A stretch of 64,000 nt of DNA. Origin: Timema cristinae (taxonomy: Eukaryota; Arthropoda; Insecta; Phasmatodea; Timematidae). This document shows positions 22,437-32,893 of the stretch, piece after piece. Under the pieces are notes generated by a model. The model saw nothing but the letters and a program-made list of their open reading frames with translations. It was not told the origin of the DNA and did not search any database. Position 1 is the first letter of the stretch; each line of letters starts with the position of its first letter. Made by a program: the position numbers and the translations under genes. The stretch lies in assembly GCA_039000515.1 (NCBI GenBank), contig JBCFYV010011164.1, positions 48,790,704 to 48,854,703 on the forward strand, read 5' to 3'.

Positions 22437-23010
22437 CAGTGGCGCACCCAGACATTAACTTTAGGGAAGCTATTCCATCAAGACTGGAGCCAGGATAGAT
22501 TTATATGGACGAAAGCGGGTTTATGGTGGAAGAGGGGGGAGGGGGGTCCTCTTGACCATTGAAGGTCGAGTATGTTCATGAATATTAAACGGCTTTAGAA
22601 GATATTTGAAGTTGTTTTATAGCTATTAAGGGCATCGATTTAAACAATACATGTTTCCTGGAAATCAATGTATCAAAGCTATTATTTGTGTTATTTCCCT
22701 CAAGTGTTATAGCTATGTGTGTACTGGTGGTTCCACGTTTTGAATACTAGGCTTAGGTTGAAAGCCTAGCCTATACACTCGAAAATTTTTCAGTGTTAAT
22801 TATTTTAACAAATTTAAATTAATTGGATATGCTGTTTCCTTCATACGAACATTCTAGTAATTACAATGATTTGCAAACTGTGTGTTGATATCAACTTGGT
22901 ATTTTAGTTTTACTTCATATTATTAACATTTTTATCAAAATTATTTGCAGTCTTGGGGAGTTCAAACGCCCCGTTTAGCCCTATAATCCAAACCCTTGGG
23001 TGTGCCATTG
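22437..23010. mobile_element. non-autonomous hAT element (574 bp)
   Basis: Ends CAGTGGCGCACCCAGA (22437) and its imperfect complement GGGTGTGCCATTG (to 23010) form short inverted repeats. Flanks GATATAAA (22429-22436) and GATATGAA (23011-23018) match at 7 of 8 positions, the 8-bp duplication of hAT elements. No transposase is encoded. Confidence 0.8.
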
Positions 23011-23022
23011 GATATGAATGTA

Positions 23023-23326
23023 TTATCATCATAATCATCATCATCATTCATCACCACGACTTCTTAATACCCGTTCGGGTTATACGCACTTACGCTGTGT
23101 AAGGTAGGGTGATTGTGAGACGAAATGAGGACCTACAGTTTAACGTGGGATCCGAACCACGGTGGAGGCCTGGCATTCCACACATTCACAAGCTGTGATT
23201 AATACACGTCTTGTCAGAGGTGAAGGAAGGATTTGGTAGTAAGATAAATTTGTGCAGGGACCGAGGATTTAATCCCGGACCCCAGCACATAAGTCCGACA
23301 CCTTAACCCTAGACCGCCAGGTCACC
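23023..23326 (-). mobile_element. SINE, family 1, inserted at the edge of a hAT element
   Basis: A full-length minus copy bracketed by a perfect 12-bp duplication GATATGAATGTA (23011-23022 and 23327-23338). The left duplication includes the hAT flank, so the SINE landed immediately beside the older hAT insertion. The body carries an extra GATTAATACAC-type insert (near 23195-23209) also present in the copy at 56654. Confidence 0.88.
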
Positions 23327-23601
23327 GATATGAATGTAGTTCTAATATCGTCTCTAACTTTCAGATAAGTTACATTTTAATAAATAGGAATGATCATATC
23401 AATGGTTAATTTTAATTGGGTTTCAATGGAACACGTCAACAATATGAATATTATCGCAGGCGTTAAATGAGAAACTCGAGATGGAAAAGATATAGAGTTT
23501 TATAATGTGCGTAATACTTATTTATATAGCTTATATCAGTTAATCCAGATAGATAATATGGTTCAATATATTTGATAAATGTGTATATCAGTAAGTAGAG
23601 C

Positions 23602-23964
23602 CAGTGAACGTCGAAACCATGGAACAGGAAGGGGGAGGGGGTAATTGCACATTCCTGGAAAGAATCCCCCCCCCCCCAGGTATATTTTAAAACTTATAAT
23701 ATTATCAAATTTGAAGCTAAAGATGGCCTTAAATCAAGCTCCAAATGACTTCCAGATGCATTCAATTTAAAAAAATAATTCTGAGCAAGACTACTCCAAA
23801 AAACTTATAAAACTAATATAATCTTACAAAATTGGGGAGGAGGACCAGACTAGGATAGTTGTTAGGGAATTCAAGTTTTAAACATTCATCGGAGATGTAA
23901 GTCCTTGCCCCCTTACCCCCCCCCCCCCCTCTACGCCTACATAACTTAGGTTCTGCCACCACTG
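23602..23964. mobile_element. non-autonomous hAT element (363 bp)
   Basis: A perfect 8-bp duplication AGTAGAGC (23594-23601 and 23965-23972) brackets ends CAGTGAACGTCGAAACC and, inverted, CAGTGGTGGCAGAACC. Long C-tracts (10 and 14) lie inside both ends. No coding sequence. Confidence 0.8.
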
Positions 23965-24133
23965 AGTAGAGCAGTAATGGGATAAGTCAAAGGGCTGTTG
24001 TTTGTAAATCTAATTAAAATAATATGTTGTTAAACTATATAATATTTTTAAACAATAAATTGAAATAAGTAAACCTACATGAGAAAATCCCCGAAACACA
24101 AAGTCTCGTCTTCTACAATTATATTTTATTGTG

Positions 24134-24142
24134 AATATATAT

Positions 24143-24173
<31 letters not shown>

Positions 24174-24196
24174 ATATAATATATAATATATATATT
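24134..24196. repeat. (TA)n microsatellite
   Basis: A TA-rich run with ATAATATA interruptions, able to fold on itself. Confidence 0.85.
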
Positions 24197-24490
24197 ATTT
24201 CATTGATAAATAGTTTGGATGCTCTCTCCCATGTTTCCAATAATTTGAAGTAGACGCTAGACAGTGATGGGTTAGGTTGAGCCCACCATCGAATAGAGGG
24301 GGGGGGACCCCTCTTTTGCCAATAATAGACCCCCTCTCCAACTCCACAGAGTTTGTTTCACCTACTCACCATTCGCTATAAGGTTAGGCGCGATATAAAC
24401 AATAGATATGTAACCCCACCAAGTTAATTATTCTAAAGAGGATCCACAGGAACATGGACGTGATATGTCAATAAAGTTTTTATGTAACTA

Positions 24491-24703
24491 TACAGGGTGT
24501 TTATAAAATATCTCTGGGGTTTTGAAAATTCATATTAAATCCATCAAGTGCGTTAGAATGGGGAACACATCGAAATGTATTAGTCACCAAAAAACTTAAA
24601 AGATACGACCTTGTATGATATATGTTCATTTAAGTGATATTTTGTATTTTTAGTTTATAAAATTTGCATTGAAACACCAGAGTTCCTTTATAAACACTTT
24701 GTA
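24491..24703. mobile_element. MITE, probable Tc1/mariner type (213 bp)
   Basis: The left end TACAGGGTGTTTATAAAATA and the reverse complement of the right end (TACAAAGTGTTTATAAAGGA) pair over about 27 bp with few mismatches, including CTCTGG. Both flanks carry TA. No coding sequence. Confidence 0.65.
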
Positions 24704-24943
24704 TAGTATGTGGGTGGTTTGGGGAGGTGCGGGATAAGGGATGTATATTATATGTATGTGTGAGTTTAGGGGTATGTGGGGTGTTTACTAATTTGTTAAA
24801 AATACCAAATTAAACATGTTTATTTAATACTAAGCTAATAATAGCGTTTGAAATTCTTGATATTTTGTGTTCTTTGTTTGAATGTTGAATATATATATAT
24901 AGATAGAGAAGAGAGAGAGAAAGAAAGAAAGATAGTTCAGATT

Positions 24944-25147
24944 TAGCACCACGACTAACTACCCATTCGGGTTATACACTTATATACTAATTAAGCTAAT
25001 GGCTTCGGGATGAGGGAGGCTGAATTTAGAGAAAGTGTACTCGGATTTGCGGGGGATAGAGGAGAACTATTTAGGTAAAACTACCTTCTGTACACCTGAC
25101 TGGGATCGAACAACAATCTCCCCATCACAGAGTGAGGCCAACTCCCA
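24944..25147 (-). mobile_element. SINE, family 2 with shared tail
   Basis: Plus-strand landmarks are TTAGCACCACGACTAACTAC, GGGATGAGGGAGGCTGAATT, TTTAGGTAAAACTACC and GACTGGGATCGAAC. The 3' tail is the one shared with family 1. Confidence 0.78.
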
Positions 25148-25675
25148 AAATGTTGGCCTAAAGTCGAAAAATGAAGTTAAGATTCCGGGGATTTGAAGTG
25201 GTGGTTAGTTTGAGTAAAAGTCCGAAGTTAGAATTCTAGACCAGAGAGGATCCTGTCCCTTATATCTGCTATTACATTCCAGTTCAAAAGTGACCCCCAC
25301 TCGAGCAAGACATGTCGTGTTCGGAGTCGAGTTCTTAACGGTTTTGTTCAAGAGGACGCCAAAACTATAAAAAATAAATCAATTTCAAATTTTAAAAATA
25401 GATTCGGCAACTGGAAGTTAGTAAAATATCATCATGGATTACAACATTTATGGTAATAATTTATGTAATATCAATAAACAAATTATTTGTACGATAATGA
25501 ACGTAAAATTCAACGTATGGTTTTAAAAACGCAGAAAAAAGTTTATGAGTTCTGTAGAGTTCTGCAACCTGACCTATTGTAGGATGTAGATTCAACTATT
25601 GTTTAATGAAAACAACAAAAACCTGCTACTAGCTGCTATCCTGCTGTTGGTGCAAATTTTTGTAATAAAAAACAT
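25148..25675. other. non-genic stretch
   Basis: No gene or repeat recognised. Confidence 0.45.
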
Positions 25676-25888
25676 ATGTCCGAAGACGCTCAAGAGTCTA
25701 GTAACAAGTATATTCAAAAGTTCAGAGAAGATTTTGCGAGAAAATGTTCCCGAGTGAAAAATATGAAATACTTTTTTTTTTTACGTTTACTATTAACATC
25801 TGATCCATTTATTTCTAATTTGCGTGAATTACCTTGGAAAAAATTAAAATTGTTGCTACAGAAGCAGTCCTATTATTATTTGCGCTGA
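25676..25888 (+). pseudogene. fragment of a repeated invertebrate protein family, unknown
   Basis: The frame reads MSEDAQESSNKYIQKFREDF, ARKCSRVKNMKYFF, then LLLTSDPFISNLRELPWKK and ends at TGA. The combination 'SE-AQE-RNK ... RKxSR ... SSDPxISxLR' is one I recall from uncharacterised, often multi-copy invertebrate proteins, probably transposon-linked. Only this piece is visible and the run of T at 25770 may hide a frame change. Function unknown. Confidence 0.4.
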
Positions 25889-27892
25889 GTATTAGAGTAA
25901 GTAAGGAAATCTCCAGCTATCTTACAGTTGAATCAACTTACTGTGAATCAAATTCTTCTTCTAATGACAATGCATGAAGTTGTAATTGACTGTATTTTAA
26001 TAAATACAGATTTATTTTGCACTTTTCACTTTTAATTTCACTTCCTTTCTTCATAAGCAACTACTTAATATTTGATGAGAAATTTAATGTTAATCTTTAA
26101 TAAATAACTAGACATTCAAAATTTTTCTCTCATAATAACTTTATATTCTGATGTTAGAATTTTGACAGAATCTCAATCTTTCTTTTTTATATTGTTATTT
26201 AGATTTTGAATTTTAATTAACGATCATTGAAAAGGGTAGAATTTAAATTTTAGCCTAGATAAAACGTTCTTTCTAAACAAATCATCCATATTGAAACCTC
26301 CATTTTAATTTGTCATATTTTGGCTTAGAATTCGTAATCAGCGACCCCGAAAACCCCCAGGCACTAAATTTTACTTATATTGAATTTTTTAATGACATCT
26401 TCCACATTTTTTTTTTTTTTTAAATTTTGACGACGGATTTGTAATCAGCGACCTCAAAAACCCTGGGTACTAAGTTTCACTCAAATTGAAAATAACTTTT
26501 GGCCAGCTTGTCGGGAATTGGCCCCACTGTGCGTCGTCGGCAGTCTACTCAATAGTGAGAGCAGTGTTAGACCATGTGGAAACCGAAGCAGGTTTGAATA
26601 ATATACCATACCTTAGTGACGTTTTTATCATATCTGTGGAACCCCCGATCCATTCCAAGGGGAGGGGGCAACCATTTACGAGGCTGTATAGACACTCCCC
26701 CACCCCCAACACCAACCTTTCTAAACCCACGAGCTTCGCTCCTAAGGTTATTCACTTATGTAAAGTATTTCGATTTGTGTACCATTTGGAGAGATTATCA
26801 AAATATAACATTTTTACAGAAGATTATTCTAATCTCTAGTTCATAGTTTCTTAATTACGCAAAATGACGGTCAAAACTTTCATAAGATTTGATCAGATTC
26901 TTTTTAAAATCGGCTTCTCTTTAATTTAATGTTGTATGTGTTAATTTCCATAGTATTAACATATTTTTATAAAACTATCTTTCTTCTTTTTTAGTCAACA
27001 GCCAGAAAGTTGGTTTGATGGGATTTCTAACTATCTAGAGCTTAGCATGCATTCAACCCTTCACCAAGTTAGTGCTGCTTCCACAATCTGGTTTAAATCT
27101 CATGTACCAGTGGAATTCAGGAGTGTGGTTGCTTCTATTGCCTTCCACACTGAATTTATATGAGCGTGCACGAAAGGGCCTACCAATTTTGCCAGGAAAG
27201 ATATTTACATATAAATTCCAGGGTTCATTTACGTGCCACAATCGACATGGGATGGCTTTACTTCCCCTCCGAAGAAAGTTGTGTTGTGGATTTTTATCGT
27301 TCATGAAAAATTCGTCGACTTCAATTGGATTTTAGCCCATGAAAATCGGGTCCTGAGTAGATAATTGTACCCCAAGACCACCAAAGTTGACTAAATCATC
27401 ATTCTAGAACAACATAATCAAGGACTTTTCAACAATCTTCGAGATTTTCTGTCAAACTGCTTTGAGATGGGTTCAAACTCCCATTCCCCATGAAAATATT
27501 GATAATATATTTTTGTAATACTCCTTCAATACCTAGTCCAGTCTCTTATCTGTAATAGCAATTAAAACCCCATTTTATTAAAAAAAAATTAACAGTTCTT
27601 CAAAATGTATTTAATGTTAAAAATAATTCCTTATGACGACCTGTAAGGATCCTCAGGCCAGTGTAGGCAGGACACCTCCCTCTGAAATAAACCAAAATAG
27701 GGTTTAGACCCTTTGTTCTCGATTTTAAATCAAATAAGCGTAAATTATACTTGAATATTAAATAGCAATGTAATTAGCTATGTTACTCAAGAAAGCTCGA
27801 GTCAAATATAGTTTACCAACCGTAAGATTCTGCCAGGAAATTGTAGATACTTGACTATTTTAAAAACTACTAAAACCATTTTCATTAAAGTT
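25889..27892. other. non-genic stretch
   Basis: It holds a worn family 2 SINE head near 26520-26600 (TTAGACCATGTGGAAACCGA) and an unplaced GC-richer 27050-27340 segment with overlapping frames on both strands, neither recognisable. The rest is AT-rich. Confidence 0.4.
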
Positions 27893-27965
27893 TGTGGTTT
27901 TGTGGTCAGGGTTCCTGGCTACTGATTCAGAGGTCTCGGGTTCGATTTACAGTACATCCATAGCT
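27893..27965 (+). repeat. tRNA-like fragment, SINE head (family 4)
   Basis: GTTTTGTGGTCAGGGTTCCT and a box B (GGGTTCGATTT) repeat the head seen at 18290. It does not form a complete cloverleaf. Confidence 0.5.
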
Positions 27966-28668
27966 TTCTGCTACTGAAGTAGAGTCAAGTTAAGCCTCGT
28001 TTATGAGAAGCTATTTGAATAAAGACGTAGACACTAGAAAACTGAGATTAATGGCCGGAGAGCTCACGTTATATTGACCACATAAGACATGGCATCCTGT
28101 ATCAGCAAATATTAACACTATTATCGCTAAAGGCAGCGGCCGCTCGGTCGCTATGTCTCGCGTGTGTGTGTTTTTCAAGTAATGTGATCAACAAGTTTGT
28201 TGTCAAACTCAGCAACAGTTGAAACGTTTCGTGACTATTGTAAAAATTTACATTTTGAAACTTTTTTTTTTAAGACTTCAACCACTTTTATACGACATCG
28301 AGAATCTTAGTAGCGTCCTTACATTCATCTATCAACGTAAATAGTATAATATATCATTCTAGACCATTAAGATACAAAATGAGAGGGTGTGGCTTTGGGC
28401 AAATCCGTGCTAATCTCATGACGAATGTGGTGTAATTATCTGTGATGGAACGGTGAGTAGTTGTACCACTGACCTGTGGCGCTGTCTGGCAGTAGGAACT
28501 TCAAGTAGAGCAGTGTAGCTTTCGCGACGAAACGAACGTCACACAGTAAACACTGCAGTCTTCAAGTTCATCATACTCTCGTCACTCCTGATCATATTAT
28601 TAGTTATCTCCGTTTTATCGGGGAGACAACTTGTCTTTAATTCATCTTCCGTGCCTAGTTTAGAAGAC

Positions 28669-28741
28669 ATGGCGGAAGTTGTCGAAGAGGTTGTCACCGC
28701 GAAGCTTGTCCCGACACTTGACGAATCTCCAGAATTTAGAG
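28669..28741 (+). CDS. candidate first coding exon of a host gene
   Basis: ATG at 28669 in a good context (GAAGACATGG) opens 24 codons (MAEVVEEVVTAKLVPTLD, then ESPEFR) and stops at a consensus donor (AGAG/GTAAGC, intron from 28742), phase 1. The 230 bases before it are GC-richer than the surroundings and lack repeat marks, as expected for a 5' UTR. The 'LDESPEFR' end recalls the start of some BAR-domain proteins, but the piece is too short to assign. A phase-compatible acceptor occurs at 61554. I judge a real gene likely, identity unknown. Confidence 0.5.
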
Positions 28742-29375
28742 GTAAGCGGAAGTTTTTTGTTCACCCCCCCCCCCCCCCCACACACACAGGTGATTCATCA
28801 TTCTTCTAAACTAGGTTTAGTTATTAATGAAGGAAATTAAATATAATTTACATATTGTCACGTTTGGGTGATAGCAATGTCTGCTTGCCGAGAAATAATT
28901 GTTGTAGCTCATTATGATTGTTGATTAATTCGGAGCAAAGTCGAGCGTGTCACTGTTTTGTTTACGTGAACGCGTGGGTTTCATAACAGGCACGTTAGCT
29001 AGTAGAATATGTTCCACACACAAAACTTTTGAAACAAGTGGTTCTGCTAGTGACCTCAAGTTTCTTACCGATTACCTTTTGGAGATTGGGGCTCCAAAAG
29101 TCCTATTTCCATAGGAAGCCTCTTTTAGAAAAAAACCAAAACTCCAATTTTTTCCCCAATCAACTTGATCCCATTTTACTCTCTTAAAGGTATTGATATT
29201 ATTTATCAAAAGTGGCAGCTGCAGTTCACGTGACTTGGAGGTATACGTGATTCAAGTAGATCTAATAACTATTCTACCTGTCAACTCTTCCTATACAAAT
29301 TTGACTGTACTTGGTGAGGTCCCCAACAGATCTCTATATTTTTTTTAAAACGCCAAGTCTTTCTTGAAGCATTAA
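28742..29375. other. intronic or intergenic stretch with poly-C
   Basis: A run of 18 C followed by (CA)n lies 22 bases after the donor. The rest shows no gene. Confidence 0.45.
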
Positions 29376-29597
29376 AAACCGCGTCTTACTACCTGTTCGG
29401 GTTACACGCTTATGTAGGTCTACTAATTACGGTAATGGTTTTAGGGATTAGGAAGATTATATTTAGATGAAGTGTACCCATATTTGTGTGGAAGGAGAGT
29501 GGAAACCCCTCAGTACAATTGTACAAGATTCGAACCTTCGATCTCCCCATAGTCTATTGCAAGAGTGGCGCCTTAAGCCATGCATCCCGGGTTTGAA
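29376..29597 (-). mobile_element. SINE, family 2 with shared tail
   Basis: Plus-strand marks: CCGCGTCTTACTACCTGTTC, GGGATTAGGAAGATTATATT, AGATTCGAACCTTCGATCTC and GTGGCGCCTTAAGCCATGC. Confidence 0.8.
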
Positions 29598-30047
29598 GCA
29601 AATTAAAGTGTTTTTTTTAAACATAATAAGACTTGGTGGTGTTTTGCATTTTCTAAGACTCCAACAAGTTACTCACCCAAGCATTAAGGAGGAATACACA
29701 CACACAAACACGCCCTTTTTAATATATTTTTTTAGGAGAGTTTGGAACCTATACGGCCCTACATGGACTTTAGTCATTCATTTAATTTGTTTGAATGATA
29801 AATATACATTATCACATTACAGATTCAGTTTCAATTTTTAAACAAAACAAAATTAAGGCACAAGTGTATTAATACTTGGGACATCTTTATGAAATCGTAT
29901 TTTACGCGGAAACGTAAAAATATGGCTGAGTTTTTTTTACTAATTTTTTGAAGATCTAAAGTAGGAACTAAGTAGGCGTACAGTAATATTTTGTCGGCAT
30001 ATTAGTCTCGTTTTATCTTTTCACTCGAAACGAGGACTACATCACTG
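29598..30047. other. non-genic stretch
   Basis: A frame of ~120 codons starting in the SINE runs through here but has no recognisable content. Confidence 0.4.
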
Positions 30048-30122
30048 GCAGTGTTGGCTTAGTGCCAGCGAGCTCGACTGGTGCGCTCAGGTACAGATTA
30101 GATTCGAATCCCAGATGGGCCT
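30048..30122 (+). repeat. tRNA-like SINE head
   Basis: GTTGGCTTAGTGCCAGCGAG and box B GATTCGAATCCC at tRNA-like spacing, with poor stems. Probably a SINE remnant. Confidence 0.4.
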
Positions 30123-30398
30123 CAGCAATATCAATCTCAGTGACAACTGGAGAAATAAGTTTCCCTGATTTAAAACCTGATCACAACCAACGTTTTCGTC
30201 TGTGTGGGGAGGAGCCTTTAGTACGATTTTCATAACATAGGAAAATCTTTATTTGACAGCTAGAAACACAACTGTATCTATCAACTCTAATACATTCATA
30301 TAGTAAGTCATGTGATGCACCTTTCACTTAAATCAATATTTTATAAATATCTATAAAAAACACTAATAATATAGTAAAGTGTTATTTTTTATATTTTT

Positions 30399-30636
30399 TC
30401 AGCACCGCGTACTACCCGTTCGAATTATACACCTATATACTAATTATGCTAATTGTTTTACGGATGAGAAAGTTTGTATTTAAAGGAAATGTACCCACAT
30501 TTGCGGAGAGTGTATAACTATTTAAAAAAACACCTCAGTACACCCGACTCAGATTCGATCATAAATCTTCCCGTCATGGGCAGTATATTCTACCGCGAGG
30601 GTGATGCCTTAACCCATGCGGCCACCGAAGCGGGTA
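30399..30636 (-). mobile_element. SINE, family 2 with shared tail
   Basis: Plus-strand marks: CAGCACCGCGTACTACCCGT, ATGTACCCACATTTGCGGAG, CAGTACACCCGACTCAGATT and CATGCGGCCACCGAAGCGGG. Confidence 0.8.
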
Positions 30637-31245
30637 AAATCTTATTAATGTTGGTAGTCAAAATATGTTTGCATTTACTAAAAGGCGATTCTAATCAAAA
30701 CTGGACTGTAAGTCATGCGTTGGTAAACATAGAGAGCGATTTACTGCCAAAGATAGAAGAAGTTGTCGGACATTTTTACAGGGATGATATCAGTGGATAG
30801 GATCTTTTTACCGACTTCTGACATAGAAGAGTTTACATTAAACACACGTCTGTTTAACATCTAAGTTAAAAGAAAAATCTAACAACATTTTTGTATCAAT
30901 TACCGAAAAATAAACTCTCTTTGTTATTTTGTGTATACATCTCGCTGAATATTTAATCTCAACAACACAGCAAAATAATAAATCATGATATTTGAGAGGG
31001 GGAAAGGGAGGAAGGTTGAATGAGTGAAAATTTCGCAATGGCTTACTGGACAAATTTATTTTCAAAGACCCGGATTAAAAAAAGGATATATATTTGATTA
31101 TAGCTCAGAAACTAATATACATTTCAAATCATACACACAAGACATGTAATACAAACATATCAAATACAATAACATCACCAACCATACATATCTAGGGGGA
31201 AGGTGGAAACATACAAGTCTACCCTCAATCATCACGATCCTGGCC
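30637..31245. other. non-genic stretch before satellite
   Basis: No gene recognised. Confidence 0.45.
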
Positions 31246-32493
31246 AGGTCTGAATGATACAATTCTATCCTCATCCATCGTGATCAGGGGTTGAACCCAT
31301 GGATACAATTCTCTCATCCATTGTGGGTAAGGGCTGAACCCATGGATACATTTCTCTCATCCATTGTGGGTAGGGGCTGAACCCATGGATACATTTCTAT
31401 CCTCATCTATAGGGAGCAGGGGTTGAACCCATGGATACAATTCTATCTTCATCCATCGTAATCAGGGTTGAACCCATGGATACAATCTATCTTCATCCAT
31501 CGTGATCAAGGGCTGAACCCATGGATACAATTCTATCTTCATCCATCGTGATCAGGGTTGAACCTTGGATACAATTCTATCTTCATCCATCGTGATCAGG
31601 GGTTGATACCATGAATACAATTACATTCTCATCCATCGTGATCAGGGTTGAACCCATGGATACAATTCTATCTTCATCCATCGTGATCAGGGTTGAACCT
31701 TGGATACAATTCTATCTTCATCCATCGTGATCAGGGGTTGAGACCATGGATACAATTACGTTCTTATTCATCGTGATCAGGGGTTGAACCCATGGATACA
31801 ATTCTATCTTCATCCATCGTGATCAGGGCTGAACCCATGGATACAATTCTATCTTCATCCATCGTGATGAGGGTTGAACCTTGGATACAATTCTATCTTC
31901 ATCCATCGTGATCAGGGGTTGAGACCATGGATACAATTACATTCTCATCCATCGTGATCAGGGGTTGAACCCATGGATACAATTCTATCTTCATCCATCG
32001 TGATCAGGGGTTGAACCCATGGATACAATTCTATCTTCATCCATCGTAATCAGGGGTTGAACCCATGGATACAATTCTATCTTCATCCATCGTGATCAGG
32101 GGCTGAACCCATGGATACAATTCTATCTTCATCCATCGTGATCAGGGGTTGAACCTTGGATACAATTCTATCTTCATCCATCGTGATCAGGGTTGAACCA
32201 TGGATACAATTCTATCCTCATCCATAAGGAGCAGGGGTTGAACCCATGGATACAATTACGTTCTCATCCATCGTGATCAGGGGTTGAACCCATGGATACA
32301 ATTCTATCTTCATCCATCGTGATCAGGGGTTGAACCCAAGGATACAATTCTATCTTCATCCTTCGTGATCAGGGGTTGAGACCATGGATACAATTACGTT
32401 CTCATCCATCGTGATCAGGGGTTGAACCCATGGATACAATTCTATCCTCATCCATCGTGAGCAGGGGTTGAACCCATGGATACAATTCTATCC
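31246..32493 (+). repeat. satellite A: ~46-bp tandem array, about 27 copies
   Basis: The unit contains AACCCATGGATACAATTCTA and TCTTCATCCATCGTGATCAG joined by GGGTTG. Variants lose one or two bases (AACCTTGGATAC) or change the middle (ATTACGTTCTCATCC), and the AACCTTGG and GAGACCATGG variants recur in order, hinting at a larger repeat period. Each unit holds CCATGG and TGATCA palindromes. Confidence 0.95.
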
Positions 32494-32893
32494 TTGCGCT
32501 GTGTGGAACTCATAATCCGGGAGCGATAGTCACCCGTAAAGTGTTTATTATGTATTGTATTTGCGTATGTATTGTATGTCTTGTCTTGTACGAATATATA
32601 TGGCTTGTGCTGCATTGCATGCATTAAATGTATGATTTTTTTTACTACATTTTATGTATTGAATAAATGGATTAAAGCTTATTGATGGAATATATTTTTG
32701 AACATGATTTTGAGGCCTTAAGACGGGAGGGGGACAGCTGCATCACTTACCCCCCCCCCCTTTCCCTTGGACACGTCCTTGAGTAATTTATAAATTTGCA
32801 AAAACAGGCATGTAGGCCAATACTAACTCATTAAACAAAACAGATTTTCTTCTGGCCTATTGTTTCGTGCTCGCCTTAATAATTGTCCGGGCC
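32494..32893. other. spacer between satellites A and B
   Basis: Unique AT-rich sequence with a C-run at about 32750. No gene. Confidence 0.5.
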
